Source of the DNA: Magnetospirillum sulfuroxidans
GTDB lineage: Bacteria; Pseudomonadota; Alphaproteobacteria; Rhodospirillales; Magnetospirillaceae
Assembly (NCBI RefSeq): GCF_018224925.1
Contig: NZ_JAGTUF010000001.1
Coordinates: 558,001-622,000 of the forward strand
Reading direction: 5' to 3'
DNA: 64,000 bases
The position numbers were made by a program, and so were the translations under genes. The notes under the pieces are model-generated. The model had not been told where the DNA came from, searched no databases, and was given only the letters and a program-made list of their open reading frames with translations. Shown here piece after piece: positions 1 to 7,769 of this stretch; the first letter of the stretch is position 1, and every line of letters starts with the position of its first letter.

Positions 1-100
1 CCGGAATTTGCGGCGCTGGCGCCGTCTTGCTGAAATACCACCAGCCCCCCACGGCCAAAGCGGCACAACCAATCGCCAACAGGCTCGCGTTTTTTCGCAT
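1..100 (-). CDS. N-terminus of an exported or membrane-anchored protein (partial)
   Basis: Only the first 33 codons lie in the window. The ATG at 98-100 (minus strand) is preceded by a GGAAGG ribosome site. The peptide starts MRKNASLLAIGCAALAVGGW and continues with a short aromatic stretch and a Pro/Ala-rich segment. This is a basic start followed by one hydrophobic helix, so it is a signal peptide or membrane anchor. Many RND-pump periplasmic adaptor proteins begin this way, but nothing here proves that family. It is divergent from the PleD-like gene, so the 101-281 gap probably holds both promoters. Confidence 0.5.
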   Translation of the reverse strand, partial: MRKNASLLAIGCAALAVGGWWYFSKTAPAPQIP

Positions 101-281
101 GATGGCCTTCCGCCGCTTTAGAAATACTGATCCCGAATAACGGAACTGAACAGTTCGGTCAATCCAACCCTCTGGCCAGTTCTTCGGCCATGAAGGCTTA
201 AATGCAGATGCCCCCTTATGGGATCGGCTGATCCGTATTATCCTGGGGCCGTCACATATGCCTGTCAGGATCGGGAACCCT

Positions 282-1592
282 ATGATTCGCCTTGCCAACG
301 TGCTGATCATCGACGCCAACACCGCCCGTTCGGCGACTCTGAAGGAGCGTCTGGCCCGTGGAGGGTACCATGCCGGCACCGCCGACAGTGTGGCAAAGGG
401 TCTGGAAAACGCCCATATCGAACACCCCGACCTGATTTTGATCGGCACCCCGGACCAGGGCGACGCCGTGACCTTGGGCAGCCAAATCAAGCACGATCTT
501 GAGATCGCCGATATTCCCGTCGTCCTGATCGCCGACCGGCTGCTGGCCGAATTGTGCGGCCAATGTCTGGATGCCGGCCTTGATGACGTTCTCAGCATCA
601 GCTGTGACGACGCCGAATTGTTCGCCCGCATGCGGCCTTTGGTCCGCCTTGCCACCATGCACACGGAATTGCGCCAGCGCGCCATCACAGCCCGCAGCTT
701 TGGCGTCCAAGCGCGCGACCGCATGGTCAACAGCGCCGATACGCCGGCCACCATTTTAATTATCGGCGACGACCCGGAACCGGTCGGCGCCGTCTTGGCC
801 GGATACGGCGAAGTGGTTTTGGCGACCAGCCTGTACGAAGCCGAGGATCTGCTGGTGCGCCGCAATTTCGATGCCGCCGTGCTGTCTTTCGCCCAGGAAC
901 CAGAGGGCCTGCTCAGCTTTTGTTCGCAGGTGCGCAACAATCCGCGCCTGTTCAACCTGCCCATGGTCCTGCTGGCCGGTCTGGGCACCGACAATGCCGA
1001 TTCCTATCGCCGGGGCGCCACCCGCGTGCTGGGCCGGCCGGTGGAACCGCTGGTGCTGAAATCGGCGGTTTTGTCCTTGGTCCGGCGCCAGCAATTGCGC
1101 TGGAGTATTCGCGGCGCCTTGAACGACAGCTTGGCCCCCTCCACCCGCGAAGCCGTGACCGGCGCCTATAGCCGCGCCTTTCTCGAGGCTTATCTGGGCA
1201 GCCGCATTGAAACCGCCAAGACCCAGGATCGGCATCTGGCGGTGGTGTTCTTCGCCGCCCCCAATATCGAGGGCGTCCGTCAGCAATTCGGCGACGATGC
1301 CGCCTTGCACCTGACCCAGCAGGTCGGGCAATGGATCACCGGCCTGTTGCGGGCCGAGGACCTGACCGCGTCATTCAAGCCGCATGAATTTTGCGTCGTC
1401 TTGCCCGACACCCCGATTCACGAAGCCGAGGTGGTCATGCACCGCATCGCCGGTGTCCTGGCCTATACCGATTTCGCCGTCCGCGACGTCTACCAGCCGG
1501 TCAAGGTCTGGGTTCAGGTGGGTTGCACCGTCGTCGATGGCCAAGACAGTTTGGACAGCGTATTGTCCCGTGCCCGTCAAAACCTGGATTAA
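282..1592 (+). CDS. Degenerate PleD-like protein (REC-REC-GGDEF), probably without catalysis
   Basis: The order and spacing match PleD: two receiver domains (about residues 1-125 and 165-285) and a C-terminal GGDEF-type domain (about 290-436). Every key position is altered. In receiver 1 the phospho-acceptor strand reads LILIGTPD, with Gly where Asp is expected, and the conserved Lys region reads LSIS. In receiver 2 the matching strand reads AAVLSFAQ, with Ser for Asp. The GGEEF signature is KPHEF. It is therefore unlikely to be phosphorylated or to make cyclic di-GMP, and may act by protein contact. I prefer the ATG at 282, which has GGGA just upstream; an in-frame ATG at 258 would add eight residues. 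A working PleD is presumably elsewhere in the genome. Confidence 0.8.
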   Translation: MIRLANVLIIDANTARSATLKERLARGGYHAGTADSVAKGLENAHIEHPDLILIGTPDQGDAVTLGSQIKHDLEIADIPVVLIADRLLAELCGQCLDAGLDDVLSISCDDAELFARMRPLVRLATMHTELRQRAITARSFGVQARDRMVNSADTPATILIIGDDPEPVGAVLAGYGEVVLATSLYEAEDLLVRRNFDAAVLSFAQEPEGLLSFCSQVRNNPRLFNLPMVLLAGLGTDNADSYRRGATRVLGRPVEPLVLKSAVLSLVRRQQLRWSIRGALNDSLAPSTREAVTGAYSRAFLEAYLGSRIETAKTQDRHLAVVFFAAPNIEGVRQQFGDDAALHLTQQVGQWITGLLRAEDLTASFKPHEFCVVLPDTPIHEAEVVMHRIAGVLAYTDFAVRDVYQPVKVWVQVGCTVVDGQDSLDSVLSRARQNLD

Positions 1593-1604
1593 AGGCGCCT
1601 TGGA

Positions 1605-2252
1605 TTGAAGATCGAATTCATCTTCGATACCGTTTGCCCCTGGTGCTATGTGGGAAAGCGCCGTTTCGAGCGCGCCTTGGCGCAACGGCCGGGGACGCGG
1701 ACCGAGATCGTCTGGCGGCCGTTCCTGCTGAACCCCGATATCCCGCCCGAAGGCATCGACCGTCGGGCTTATCTGGACCGTAAGTTCGGCGGCCCGGCTC
1801 GGGTTCAGCGCATTCATGCCGCCGTCGCCGCCGCCGGCAACGCCGAGGGCATCGACTTCGCCTTCGATCTCATCAATCGCGCCCCCAACACCTTGAATTC
1901 CCATCGGATGATCCGTTTCGCCGCCGGCTTTGGATGTCAGCAAGAAACGGTTGAAGCACTGTATCGCGCTTATTTCACCGAGGGTCAGGATATCGGTGTC
2001 ATCCAAATTTTGGTGGGGTTGGGGGAAAAGCTGGGCATCCCCGCCGACGCGCTGGAAAACTATTTGCGTTCGGATACCGATATCAGCGCGGTGCTCAACG
2101 ACAACGCCCGCGCCCATCGTCAGGGCGTCAACGGTGTGCCCTGCCTGATCCTGGACGGTTCCTACGCCCTGGCGGGCGCCCAGGAGCCCGACATCCTGCT
2201 GCGCCTGATCGACATCGCCCGCCAGTCGGAAACGGAACTGGCATTGTCCTGA
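1605..2252 (+). CDS. FrnE-like DsbA-family thiol oxidoreductase
   Basis: A 215-residue thioredoxin-fold protein with no signal peptide, so cytoplasmic. The CPWC redox motif is at residues 11-14, in the MKIEFIFDTVCPWCYVGK start typical of the FrnE / 2-hydroxychromene-2-carboxylate isomerase branch of DsbA proteins. A helical insertion follows, and the C-terminal part contains the NGVPCLILDG cis-Pro loop that ends the thioredoxin fold. The start is TTG at 1605, with AAAGG nine bases upstream. It lies 12 bases after the PleD-like gene and may be co-transcribed. The substrate cannot be told from sequence; disulfide exchange in the cytosol is the usual role. Confidence 0.85.
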   Translation: MKIEFIFDTVCPWCYVGKRRFERALAQRPGTRTEIVWRPFLLNPDIPPEGIDRRAYLDRKFGGPARVQRIHAAVAAAGNAEGIDFAFDLINRAPNTLNSHRMIRFAAGFGCQQETVEALYRAYFTEGQDIGVIQILVGLGEKLGIPADALENYLRSDTDISAVLNDNARAHRQGVNGVPCLILDGSYALAGAQEPDILLRLIDIARQSETELALS

Positions 2253-2256
2253 GCCA

Positions 2257-3846
2257 TCACTGGCAGACGGTGCCGTTGGTGAAGCTGACGCTGCCACTGG
2301 CGAATGGCCCGCCGTGACAGGTGCCGCTGACCAGGATATTTCCAGTGGAAGACGCCGCGTTCAACGCGGTGGCCCCGTCGGCATTGAAAGCGTAGCTGAC
2401 AACGCCTGCCGCGCTGATGGAATTGTTCGATACGCTCAGTCCGGTGGCGCCGGCGGCCTCAATGCCGACGGCGCCGACGGTGGTGGCGCTGGACTGGATG
2501 GTGTTGTTATTGACCACCGCCCCCGTCGTTGTCACTATATCGACAGCAATGGCACCTTGGTTCGCACCGCTCACGATCAACGTGTTGCCAGTGATCGTCA
2601 CGTCAGACTGGCTTTGGGCCCTGATGGCGTACACAGCCCCAGCCCCAGCGGCTGTGTTCGAGACGGTCAGCCCGGAAACCGTGCTGCCGTCGGCCATAGT
2701 GATGGAAAAAATGGCGGCACCGGCCTGGGTGGTGATGGCGGCCTGCGTCGCCACATTGGCGACGCGGCCCGAGGCGCTGCGCACACTGATGCTGCCGGAC
2801 TTCACCGTCTGCCCAATCTGAAGATTGATCTGGGCATTGGTGCTGAAACTACCCGACAACAACACCGTGCTGTTGGCGCCGGCAGTGGCGAGAGCGGTAT
2901 TGAGTGCGGCCGCGGTGGTGGTGGACGCGCTGTTGACCACGGTGAAAGGCTGGCCATCGGCCAATTGCGACGCCGTTTCGGCGGGGCCGAAAGTTCCGGC
3001 CTGAGAGACGATGTCGATGTCGCGGACAATGGGGTCGGTCATGCGCCGCTCTTGCTGCGTCAGACGGGACAGCGGCGTATCGGCTTGAAGCGGGATGCGC
3101 AGCCGAGCCGTCAGGAAACCCTGAGTGCCGCGCGGATCGTCGTGCTGAACCTCGGCTCCCAGCGACAGGCGCGAACCGTCCCACAAATACGGGACCTCAT
3201 CGAAGCTGAGATCCAGTCGCCCGCGTGGTCCGCTGACGTCGGGGACAGTGTCGGCGTCGGCGCTGAAACGATAGCCGCCACCGTAAAGACGCAGATTGGT
3301 GCCTGATTCGGCATCGAACAGCGGGAGCCGCCAGCCGATTTCGCCGTCGAAACCGCCAAGGGAATGTTCCTCGCCGCCCCTGAAAATGACACTGGTGCCG
3401 GAAAGCTCGGCGGTGTTGAGGCTTTCGACCTGGTGGTGGGTGGTCCCCACCGGAATATAGGCGTTGGCGCGGACATCCCAGTCGCGGCCCAGCAATTCGG
3501 CACCGATGGTCACCTGACTGAAATAATTGCCCTGACCACTGCGGCGGCGGTCGAAATAGCCGTATCCGCCCAGGTTCCAACCATCATCCAGCATGTGCCG
3601 CAGGCCCAGACCGAAATTACCTTCGCGCCCGCCTTCGTCATCCAGGCGGGTGCGAATGCTGGCGAACAGCAAAGTGTCGTCATCTTGCACCACCGGCAGA
3701 AACAGGTCGGCTTCCCCCAGATGACGGTCGGTTCCCGCCTTGCCTTCCAGGTCGATGTGCCCGCCCCACTTGGCTTCATTTTCCCCGGCCCACGCATGGG
3801 CATTCGCTGCCATGATCGCCGCAAACGTAATGCTGGCAGATCGCAT
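2257..3846 (-). CDS. Inverse-autotransporter-like outer-membrane protein with beta-helix passenger
   Basis: Begins with a signal peptide (MRSASITFAAIMAANAHAWA, cleavage near residue 20). About residues 25-250 are alternating aromatic beta strands with the elements GLGLRHML, GGYGYFDRRRS and GAELLGRDWDVRANAYIP, which resemble the N-terminal beta barrel of intimin/invasin-type (type Ve) autotransporters. About residues 265-529 are Ser/Thr/Ala/Asn-rich repeats (VSNNSI, VNNNTI, ITGNTL) typical of a right-handed parallel beta helix, ending with two cysteines. In type Ve proteins the passenger follows the barrel, as here. The ATG at 3846 has GGGGGGACGAG upstream; the longer GTG start at 3870 would spoil the signal peptide. 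Expected at the cell surface, possibly as an adhesin; the ligand is unknown. Confidence 0.75.
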   Translation of the reverse strand: MRSASITFAAIMAANAHAWAGENEAKWGGHIDLEGKAGTDRHLGEADLFLPVVQDDDTLLFASIRTRLDDEGGREGNFGLGLRHMLDDGWNLGGYGYFDRRRSGQGNYFSQVTIGAELLGRDWDVRANAYIPVGTTHHQVESLNTAELSGTSVIFRGGEEHSLGGFDGEIGWRLPLFDAESGTNLRLYGGGYRFSADADTVPDVSGPRGRLDLSFDEVPYLWDGSRLSLGAEVQHDDPRGTQGFLTARLRIPLQADTPLSRLTQQERRMTDPIVRDIDIVSQAGTFGPAETASQLADGQPFTVVNSASTTTAAALNTALATAGANSTVLLSGSFSTNAQINLQIGQTVKSGSISVRSASGRVANVATQAAITTQAGAAIFSITMADGSTVSGLTVSNTAAGAGAVYAIRAQSQSDVTITGNTLIVSGANQGAIAVDIVTTTGAVVNNNTIQSSATTVGAVGIEAAGATGLSVSNNSISAAGVVSYAFNADGATALNAASSTGNILVSGTCHGGPFASGSVSFTNGTVCQ

Positions 3847-3927
3847 ATCTCGTCCCCCCGAAATGCACACCCCATAGCATGTTAGAGGAGAGGAAATCTC
3901 AAGGAAACCGCCTTTTAGTACTTTACA

Positions 3928-6900
3928 TTAAGTATATGTGGCATCGATGCGGGCGATGTCCACCAGCTTGGCGATCAGCTTTTGCGCCAGCTTCACCCGC
4001 TTGGCCGGTTCGTCCCAGGCGCGGATGAAGACCAGCTTGTGATCGGGACGCAACTTGGCGGCGCCAGCCTGCTGGGCGATGTATTGCACCAGACCGATGG
4101 GATTGGCGAAGACATTGCCGCGGAAGGTAACCACCGCGCCCTTGGGGCCGGCATCAAGTTTTTCCACCCCGGCCTGTTTGCACAAGGCCTTGATGGCGAC
4201 GACTTCCAGCAGATTTTCCACCTCGGGCGGCATCTTGCCGAAGCGGTCGACCAACTCGGCGGCCAGTTGATCGATTTCCTCGCGGTCGGCCAAGGTGGCG
4301 ATGCGCCGGTACAGTGACAGCCGCACCGACAGATCGGCCACATAGGTATCCGGGATCAGCACCGGCGTGCCAAGCGTGATCTGCGGCGACCATTCCTCGG
4401 CGGCGATTTCCCCGTCGCCACCCTTAGCCGCGGCGACGGCTTCCTCGATCAATTGCTGATACAGCTCGATGCCGACCTCGCGGATATGGCCCGATTGTTC
4501 CTCGCCCAACAGATTGCCGGCACCGCGAATGTCCAGATCGTGGCTGGCCAATTGGAAACCGGCGCCCAAGCTGTCCAGCGCTTGCATGACCTGAAGTCGT
4601 TTTTCCGCCGCTTTCGACAAAACCTTGTCGGTGGGCAGGGTGAAATAGGCATAACCGCGCGTCTTGCCGCGACCGACACGGCCGCGCAACTGGTACAATT
4701 GCCCCAGGCCGAACATATCGGCGCGGTGAATGATCAGGGTATTGACGCTTGGCATGTCCAAGCCGGATTCGATGATATTGGTGGAGAGCAGCACGTCGTA
4801 TTGCTTGTCGCCGAAAGCGGTCATCACCTCTTCCAGCTCGGTCGGCGTCAGCCGGCCATGGGCGATGGCGCACTTGACCTCGGGGACCAGCTTGGCCAAA
4901 CGGTCGGCGACGCGGTCGATATCGGCCAGGCGTGGGCAAACATAGAACACTTGGCCGCCGCGATAGCGTTCGCGCAAGATGGCTTCGCGCAGCACCACCG
5001 GGTCAAACGGCAAGATGAAGGTGCGAACCACCAGACGGTCAACCGGAGGGGTGGCGATGACGCTCATTTCCTTGACGCCGGTAAGCGCCAATTGCAGGGT
5101 GCGCGGAATCGGCGTCGCCGTCAGGGTAAGGACGTGCACATCGGCCTTGAGTTGCTTCAAACGCTCTTTGTGACCGACGCCGAAATGCTGTTCCTCATCG
5201 ACAATCAACAAGCCCAACCGCTTGAAATTAATCGATTTGGCCAGCACCGCATGGGTGCCGACGACGATGTCGACCGAACCGTCAGCCAAACCGGCCTTGA
5301 CCTCGGATGCCCGTTTGGCGGTGACCAATCGCGACAATTGCTCGATCTGCAACGGCAGGCCGTTAAAGCGGTCGGTAAAATTGCGGTGGTGCTGGCGCGC
5401 CAGCAACGTCGTCGGAACCACCACGGCCACTTGCATCCCGCTCATGGCGGTGACAAAGGCGGCGCGCATGGCCACCTCGGTCTTGCCGAAACCGACATCG
5501 CCGCAGATCAGCCGGTCCATGGGCCGGCCAGAGCCGAGATCGGCCACCGTATCCTCGATGGCACGGGCCTGATCCTCGGTCTCGGCATAAGGGAAACGGG
5601 CGCAAAACTCGTCCCACAGCCCTTCCGGTGGGCTGAGACTTTCGGATGTGCGCATCTGGCGCTGAGCGGCGATGGCGATCAACTGATCGGCCATGTCGCG
5701 GATGCGTTTCTTCAGCTTGGCCTTGCGCGCCTGCCACGCCGCCCCGCCCAGACGATCAAGCTGGGCGTTGGCCTGTTCCGAGCCGTACCGGGTCAGAACC
5801 TCGATGTTTTCCACCGGCACGAACAGCTTGTCGCCGCCGTCATAGATCACCCGCAGGCAATCATGCGGCGCGCCCGAGACTTGCAGCGTCACCAAGCCGT
5901 CATAACGGCCGATGCCGTGTTCCAGATGGACGACCAAATCGCCTTCGGACAAGGCCGAGGCCTCGGCCAGGAATTGCGAGCCCTTGCGTTTTTTCTTGGC
6001 TGGGCGGGCCAGCCGGTCCCCCAGCAAATCCTGTTCGGTGATCACCGCCACCTCGGCGGTGACAAAGCCGTGATCCAGCGCCAACGCCACCATGGGCAAG
6101 GACTTGGCCGGAGCATTCAAAGCCTCGGCCCAATTGTCCACCTGTACCGGGTTAAGCCCATGATCGGCGAGCACATGCGACAGCCGATCGCGCGAGCCGG
6201 CGCTCCATGCCGCCAGCACTACCCGGCGTTTCTTTTCCTCGGCCACATGCAGGCGCAAAGCTTCGTATACGTTGCCGTCGGGCCGGGTGCGCACATCGGC
6301 GAAATCGCGCCCGGCGCGGCCGCCGGCATCGGCGCCGTCGTCACTGGGGGCAAAGGGCGACAGGTTCAGACTGGGGCGCGCCGTCAGCAGCCGGTCCCAT
6401 TCATCGCGTTCCAGATACAACCGATGGGGCGGCAACGGGTGATAGACCATGCCCGATTCGGCCAGACCGGCGCCGGTGATGGTGCGGCGGGCGTCGTAAT
6501 ATTCCAGCACCAGGGCATGACGGGCGTCGCGGGCCTCCATCACTTGATGGTCAAGCACCGCCAGGGCATCGGGGACATAGGCGAACAAGGTATCCATGCC
6601 GTCATGGAACAACGGCAGCCAATGTTCCATGCCGTTGAACTTGATGCCTTGGGAAATCGCTTCGTACAGCGGATCGGGACCGCTGACCACGCCGAACATC
6701 TCGCGGTAACTGGTGCGGAAACGGGCGATGGAAGCGTCGTCCAAGGGCACCTCGCTGACCGGAGCCAACGAGAATGACTGCAAATGACCGGTTGTGCGCT
6801 GGCTCATCGGATCGAATGAACGGATGCTTTCCAGATCATCGCCGAAGAAATCCAGCCGCACCGGCTCGGGCGTGCCTGGGGGAAACAGGTCAAGGATACC

Positions 6901-7404
6901 GCCGCGCACCGCATACTCGCCCGGTTCCATCACCGTATCGGTGCGGCCATAGCCGTTGCGGTTCAAAAAGGAGACGACACCGTCGAGATCCAGACGGTTG
7001 CCCACCACGGCGGCAAAGCTGGCCGCCGCCAGCATCTGGCGCGGCGGCACCCGTTGCACCAGGGCGGCGACCGAGGTCAGCACGACCCGTGGCCCCTGCC
7101 CCGGCCCCTGCGCCAGCCGCGACAAGCCATCGATGCGCCGGGCCACCAGGTCCACATGCGGCGACACCCGGTCATAGGGCACGCAATCCCAGGCGGGGAT
7201 ATCGATGATCTCGACATCGGCGGCGAAGAACGCCAGCATCTCGGCCATGCGGGCCATGCGGGCATCGTCGCGGGCGACATACAGCACATCCCGTCCGACC
7301 CAGGCGCGGGCCAGTTCGGTCAACGCCAGGGCATCGACCCCCTCGGGGGTTCCGGCCAGGCAATGATGACCGGTGAAATCTGTTATGTTTTTTATATTAA
7401 TCAA
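3928..7404 (-). CDS. mfd: Transcription-repair coupling factor Mfd
   Basis: A 1158-residue Mfd of normal length. It removes RNA polymerase stalled at DNA lesions and recruits UvrA for nucleotide excision repair. The N-terminal UvrB-like module is followed by the CarD-like RNA-polymerase interaction domain (GDLVVHLEHGIGRYDGL near residue 490), a RecG-like translocase with Walker A GDVGFGKTEV near 635, a DEEQ box near 738 and TATPIPRTLQLAL, then the TRG and C-terminal regulatory domains. The start is TTG at 7404, overlapping the sdhE stop in the sequence TTGA, so the two are translationally coupled. Confidence 0.97.
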   Translation of the reverse strand: MINIKNITDFTGHHCLAGTPEGVDALALTELARAWVGRDVLYVARDDARMARMAEMLAFFAADVEIIDIPAWDCVPYDRVSPHVDLVARRIDGLSRLAQGPGQGPRVVLTSVAALVQRVPPRQMLAAASFAAVVGNRLDLDGVVSFLNRNGYGRTDTVMEPGEYAVRGGILDLFPPGTPEPVRLDFFGDDLESIRSFDPMSQRTTGHLQSFSLAPVSEVPLDDASIARFRTSYREMFGVVSGPDPLYEAISQGIKFNGMEHWLPLFHDGMDTLFAYVPDALAVLDHQVMEARDARHALVLEYYDARRTITGAGLAESGMVYHPLPPHRLYLERDEWDRLLTARPSLNLSPFAPSDDGADAGGRAGRDFADVRTRPDGNVYEALRLHVAEEKKRRVVLAAWSAGSRDRLSHVLADHGLNPVQVDNWAEALNAPAKSLPMVALALDHGFVTAEVAVITEQDLLGDRLARPAKKKRKGSQFLAEASALSEGDLVVHLEHGIGRYDGLVTLQVSGAPHDCLRVIYDGGDKLFVPVENIEVLTRYGSEQANAQLDRLGGAAWQARKAKLKKRIRDMADQLIAIAAQRQMRTSESLSPPEGLWDEFCARFPYAETEDQARAIEDTVADLGSGRPMDRLICGDVGFGKTEVAMRAAFVTAMSGMQVAVVVPTTLLARQHHRNFTDRFNGLPLQIEQLSRLVTAKRASEVKAGLADGSVDIVVGTHAVLAKSINFKRLGLLIVDEEQHFGVGHKERLKQLKADVHVLTLTATPIPRTLQLALTGVKEMSVIATPPVDRLVVRTFILPFDPVVLREAILRERYRGGQVFYVCPRLADIDRVADRLAKLVPEVKCAIAHGRLTPTELEEVMTAFGDKQYDVLLSTNIIESGLDMPSVNTLIIHRADMFGLGQLYQLRGRVGRGKTRGYAYFTLPTDKVLSKAAEKRLQVMQALDSLGAGFQLASHDLDIRGAGNLLGEEQSGHIREVGIELYQQLIEEAVAAAKGGDGEIAAEEWSPQITLGTPVLIPDTYVADLSVRLSLYRRIATLADREEIDQLAAELVDRFGKMPPEVENLLEVVAIKALCKQAGVEKLDAGPKGAVVTFRGNVFANPIGLVQYIAQQAGAAKLRPDHKLVFIRAWDEPAKRVKLAQKLIAKLVDIARIDATYT

Positions 7405-7664
7405 GTGATTGCAGCTTCATTTTGAACGAATGCCTTAACCATGCTCATGACGTCATGGTCCAGATGAGCCGGGGCCGCCTGCTTGCCGGTGACCCAGTTG
7501 AACAGATCGGTGTCCGTTTCGGCGATCAAGGTCTCGAACCGATCCACCTGTTCCGGCGTCAAGGTGTGCAGATACTTTTCGGCGAAGCCGCCGAACAAGA
7601 TATCGTTTTCGTTCGAGCCCATATGATGGGCGCGGAACTTCAGTCGCTTCAATCGTGCTTCCAT
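7401..7664 (-). CDS. sdhE: Succinate dehydrogenase assembly factor 2 (SdhE family)
   Basis: An 87-residue small helical protein of the SdhE/SDH5/YgfY family, which helps FAD attach covalently to SdhA. The family core is seen in NDILFGGFAEKYLHTLTP and in the acidic DTDLFNWVTG tail. Where most members have the motif RGxxE, this one reads MGSNE, so the Arg is replaced by Met. The ATG at 7664 is the only start that fits the family length; the upstream in-frame codons are unlike the family. Four-base overlap with mfd; divergent from recG. Confidence 0.88.
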   Translation of the reverse strand: MEARLKRLKFRAHHMGSNENDILFGGFAEKYLHTLTPEQVDRFETLIAETDTDLFNWVTGKQAAPAHLDHDVMSMVKAFVQNEAAIT

Positions 7665-7769
7665 GATCGCCTCTGAAATCTCCAAACCTGATCCCTGGCC
7701 TTGGCCGCGTCGGGCCACTAGGATATAGAGCGTTCCCGCCCGTCTGTCAGCCACCAACCCGACAAGGTC

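Noticed and set aside
4453-6777. 774-codon open frame antisense to mfd
   Set aside because: Same cause: codon bias of the real gene. No family features.
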